A DNA stretch of 7,760 nucleotides, taken from assembly GCA_947373075.1 (NCBI GenBank), contig CANBWF010000063.1:1-7760 (forward strand). The letters run 5' to 3'. Below, one piece after another: positions 6,486 to 7,760 of this stretch. The notes under the pieces were generated by a model that saw only the letters and a list, made by a program, of their open reading frames with translations, was not told the DNA's origin and made no database searches. A program made the position numbers and the translations under genes. The stretch's first letter is position 1. Every line of letters begins with the position of its first letter. Origin of the DNA: Actinomycetota bacterium (GTDB taxonomy: Bacteria > Actinomycetota > Actinomycetes > S36-B12 > UBA5976).

Positions 6486-6516
6486 CAAATTGTTGTGCTT
6501 ACCGCATAACAATTTG
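6486..6516. promoter_or_regulatory. 31-bp dyad between ung and lemA (operator or terminator)
   Basis: CAAATTGTT (6486-6494) is repeated as its exact reverse complement AACAATTTG (6508-6516). TGC (6496-6498) and GCA (6504-6506) continue the stem across one imperfect pair, leaving a 5-nt loop. It begins 2 nt after the ung stop on the minus strand and ends about 27 nt upstream of the predicted lemA transcription start, covering the -35 zone. As RNA from the ung side it has one A-C mismatch and is followed by only a loosely T-rich run, making it a weak terminator. An operator for the lemA operon is the alternative. Confidence 0.6.
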
Positions 6517-6517
6517 C

Positions 6518-7177
6518 TCACCAATTGATAGCCGAGTGCCCAGAATTCGTTAGAAGTTCATTAACTTTTGAAAAAGGCCTAGAACCAAAGAATCCTCGGT
6601 AAGCACTTAACGGGCTTGGATGAACAGACTCAACCAAACGATCTGCATTGAACTCCTCCGCTACGGTTTGCGCGTGTTTTCCCCACAAAACGCCGACCAC
6701 TTCCGGGTTGACCCTACGAACCGCTCTGACTATTTCAAGAGTTATTTCCTGCCAACCCAAATGTTGATGGGCCAGCGAACTTCCAACCTCAGTTGTTAGA
6801 ACGCGATTGAGTAAGAGTACGCCTTGATCACGCCAAACGGTTAAGTCACCTCTAGCGCCGATGCTCTCGGGAATGTTGTCATGAAGTTCAGCCAAAATGT
6901 TACGCAAAGTTGGCGGCAAAGGCTGTGTGTCCGCTGGAACGCTAAATGCCAGCCCCGTCGCATGCCCAAGAGTTGGGTAAGGGTCTTGCCCAACAATGAC
7001 CACTCTGACCGCTTCGGGAATCTCCGGCAACGCTGAGAATATGTCTGATCTGCTCGGAGCGAGTGCTGCTCCGCTAGCTATAAGTTGGTCAATTTCGAGC
7101 TCAATTTTTGTTAGGTTCGGCTTGACACTTAGCAAGGCAGTTTGCCAGTCATTCGGTAGCAAATCCCATAACGCCAT
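6518..7177 (-). CDS. ung: Uracil-DNA glycosylase (family 1)
   Basis: Ung removes uracil from DNA after cytosine deamination or dUTP misincorporation, the first step of base-excision repair. The 219-residue protein is of normal length. Motif 1 is VGQDPYPTLGHATGLAFSV (62-80), with water-activating D65, Y67 that excludes thymine, and F78 that stacks on uracil. N124 in LLLNRVLTT recognises the base. Motif 3, HPSPLSAYRGFFGSRPFS (186-203), has catalytic H186 and the DNA-intercalating L190. The change of GQDPYHGPGQAHG to GQDPYPT.GHATG is, to my knowledge, the usual actinobacterial form. The ATG at 7177 is preceded by TAACCT with a 6-nt gap and no Shine-Dalgarno, so it is probably leaderless. It is divergent from the DoxX gene; lemA follows on the same strand with its own promoter. 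Confidence 0.97.
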   Translation of the reverse strand: MALWDLLPNDWQTALLSVKPNLTKIELEIDQLIASGAALAPSRSDIFSALPEIPEAVRVVIVGQDPYPTLGHATGLAFSVPADTQPLPPTLRNILAELHDNIPESIGARGDLTVWRDQGVLLLNRVLTTEVGSSLAHQHLGWQEITLEIVRAVRRVNPEVVGVLWGKHAQTVAEEFNADRLVESVHPSPLSAYRGFFGSRPFSKVNELLTNSGHSAINW

Positions 7178-7183
7178 GTCTTC

Positions 7184-7189
7184 AGGTTA
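7184..7189 (-). promoter_or_regulatory. -10 element of ung, leaderless start
   Basis: The minus strand reads TAACCT at 7189-7184, then GAAGAC, then the ung ATG. The 6-nt gap predicts a transcript beginning at the start codon. No Shine-Dalgarno and no clear -35 are present. Confidence 0.5.
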
Positions 7190-7244
7190 CGACCATAAGC
7201 GGCCCGACACACCCCAGACCATCAGTGGTTAAGTTGTGGCACGA

Positions 7245-7284
7245 TGCTAATTTTGTGGAAATGTTCTAAGTCAAAGCCTGGGGG
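7245..7284 (+). promoter_or_regulatory. Possible extended -10 and ribosome binding site of the DoxX gene
   Basis: TGCTAATTT (7245-7253) fits an extended -10 (TG, one base, TAATTT) that would start transcription near 7260. GGGGG at 7280-7284 lies 5 nt before the ATG at 7290 and can pair with the CCUCC of 16S rRNA with one G-U. This gene therefore appears to be leadered, unlike most first genes in this window. The -10 call is weak; the ribosome site is better supported. Confidence 0.4.
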
Positions 7285-7289
7285 CAACT

Positions 7290-7712
7290 ATGGAATCTAT
7301 ACTTTTTATTAGCCGAATTTTGTTCGCCTTACTGTTTGTCATATCGGCCATCAACCATTTCACGAACGTGAATGGTATGGCTGCCTACACACAATCTCGC
7401 GGTGTTCCGGCAGCAAAAGTTGCAGTTCTAACTAGTGGCGTGATTCTGGCAATTGGTTCGATAACACTTTTAACTGGCTACTGGGCAGATTTTGGTGCCT
7501 TGCTACTCTTCGCTTTCCTAATACCGACCGCTTTGTTAATGCATCCGTTTTGGCGTGAAGCTGATCCAATGACCAAAATGAATGAACAGATTGCTTTCAT
7601 GAAGGACTTAGCTTTGGCTGGTGGCGCTTTGGCCATTTTCGCTTTTTACCAAATTGGGGCAACAGTCGAGATAACCCATCAGGCGCTTTACGGTTGGCCG
7701 CTTTTCCATTAG
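7290..7712 (+). CDS. DoxX family membrane protein
   Basis: This is a 140-residue integral membrane protein of the DoxX family, with four predicted spans at about 4-24, 43-62, 66-86 and 105-122. Family hallmarks are the N-terminal span ending in SAINHFTNVNGM, the loop AAYTQSRGVPAAKVAVL (31-47), a small-residue-rich second span, HPFWREADPMTKMNEQ (85-100) and KDLALAGGAL (105-114). DoxX proteins have no settled biochemical function; some mycobacterial members take part in a membrane oxidoreductase complex linked to thiol stress. Nothing in the sequence shows which partner applies here. A Shine-Dalgarno-like GGGGG sits 5 nt before the ATG. It is divergent from ung, with about 112 bp between the two starts, and is followed by a small hairpin and a probable new gene. 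Confidence 0.9.
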   Translation: MESILFISRILFALLFVISAINHFTNVNGMAAYTQSRGVPAAKVAVLTSGVILAIGSITLLTGYWADFGALLLFAFLIPTALLMHPFWREADPMTKMNEQIAFMKDLALAGGALAIFAFYQIGATVEITHQALYGWPLFH

Positions 7713-7730
7713 TCCAATTTGGAATTGGCT
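7711..7730 (+). terminator. Small hairpin after the DoxX gene, no U tract
   Basis: CCAATT (7714-7719) and AATTGG (7723-7728) pair around a 3-nt TGG loop; AG (7711-7712) and CT (7729-7730) can extend the stem if T7713 bulges out. The structure begins at the DoxX stop codon. It is AT-rich, has no following run of T and lies just before a possible -10 (7734), so it may equally be an operator or chance. Confidence 0.3.
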
Positions 7731-7733
7731 GTG

Positions 7734-7739
7734 TAGTCT
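7734..7739 (+). promoter_or_regulatory. Possible -10 element of the gene starting at the right edge
   Basis: TAGTCT lies 6 nt (GTCAGA) before a GTG at 7746, repeating the TAnnnT-N6-start arrangement of the four well-supported leaderless genes in this window. On its own the hexamer is unremarkable. Confidence 0.35.
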
Positions 7740-7745
7740 GTCAGA

Positions 7746-7760
7746 GTGCCAGCCGAGCAA
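7746..7760 (+). CDS. Putative start of an unidentified gene (5 codons visible)
   Basis: A GTG at 7746 opens a frame reading MPAEQ to the window edge. The only support is the TAGTCT hexamer 6 nt upstream, the tight gene packing, and the lack of any other explanation for the bases after the DoxX gene. No family can be assigned from five codons. Confidence 0.3.

Noticed and set aside
7218..7229. ACCA-TCAG-TGGT mini hairpin between ung and the DoxX gene
   Set aside because: Only 4 bp, with no T run and no relation to a promoter; expected by chance.
1..7760. Search for mobile elements, CRISPR arrays, toxin-antitoxin or defence genes
   Set aside because: No transposase, integrase, direct-repeat array or known defence domain was seen; every long open frame on the coding strand belongs to an ordinary chromosomal family.

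Overview
The window looks like a stretch of ordinary chromosome from a low-to-mid-GC actinobacterium. The main evidence is a small DUF5703 protein, a family I know essentially only from Actinobacteria, lying beside uppP and an M20 peptidase. The uracil-DNA glycosylase also carries the GQDPYPT form of its motif rather than GQDPYHG, and several genes appear to start leaderlessly on actinobacterial-type TAnnnT -10 hexamers. Base composition is roughly balanced, which would fit freshwater planktonic lineages such as the Nanopelagicales. That placement is inference, not proof. I see no insertion sequence, prophage, CRISPR array or toxin-antitoxin pair.

Layout from left to right. Positions 1-467 (minus) hold the N-terminal half of uppP (undecaprenyl-diphosphate phosphatase), running off the left edge. 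It is divergent from an aldo/keto reductase (541-1500, plus), which is translationally coupled to the DUF5703 protein (1497-1685). This pair converges on an M20 metallopeptidase (1682-3001, minus), sharing a 4-base TTAA that supplies both stop codons. A tRNA-Leu(GAG) with its own promoter follows (3097-3180), then trhO, a tRNA U34 hydroxylase (3235-4143, plus). trhO converges with a 4-base overlap on a minus-strand operon read right to left: lemA (6459-5905), htpX (5887-4973) and an alpha/beta-hydrolase esterase (4973-4140). Further right are ung (7177-6518, minus) and, divergent from it, a DoxX-family membrane protein (7290-7712, plus). A probable new gene start lies at 7746, at the right edge.

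How the genes relate. UppP recycles the lipid carrier for cell-wall synthesis. LemA and HtpX are a recurring envelope or membrane-quality-control pair, here with a coupled cytosolic esterase as an unusual third member. TrhO and the tRNA-Leu belong to translation, Ung to base-excision repair, and DoxX is an uncharacterised membrane protein often linked to redox stress. The genes are very tightly packed: both convergent pairs overlap at their stops, and there is almost no non-coding DNA.

I found no clearly new multi-gene system. Two observations stand out. The first is a strict TAnnnT-N6-start pattern in front of five starts (541, 3235, 6459, 7177 and a putative GTG at 7746), indicating leaderless mRNAs. 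The second is a 31-bp dyad (6486-6516) between ung and the lemA-htpX-esterase operon, placed where it could be either a terminator or an operator.
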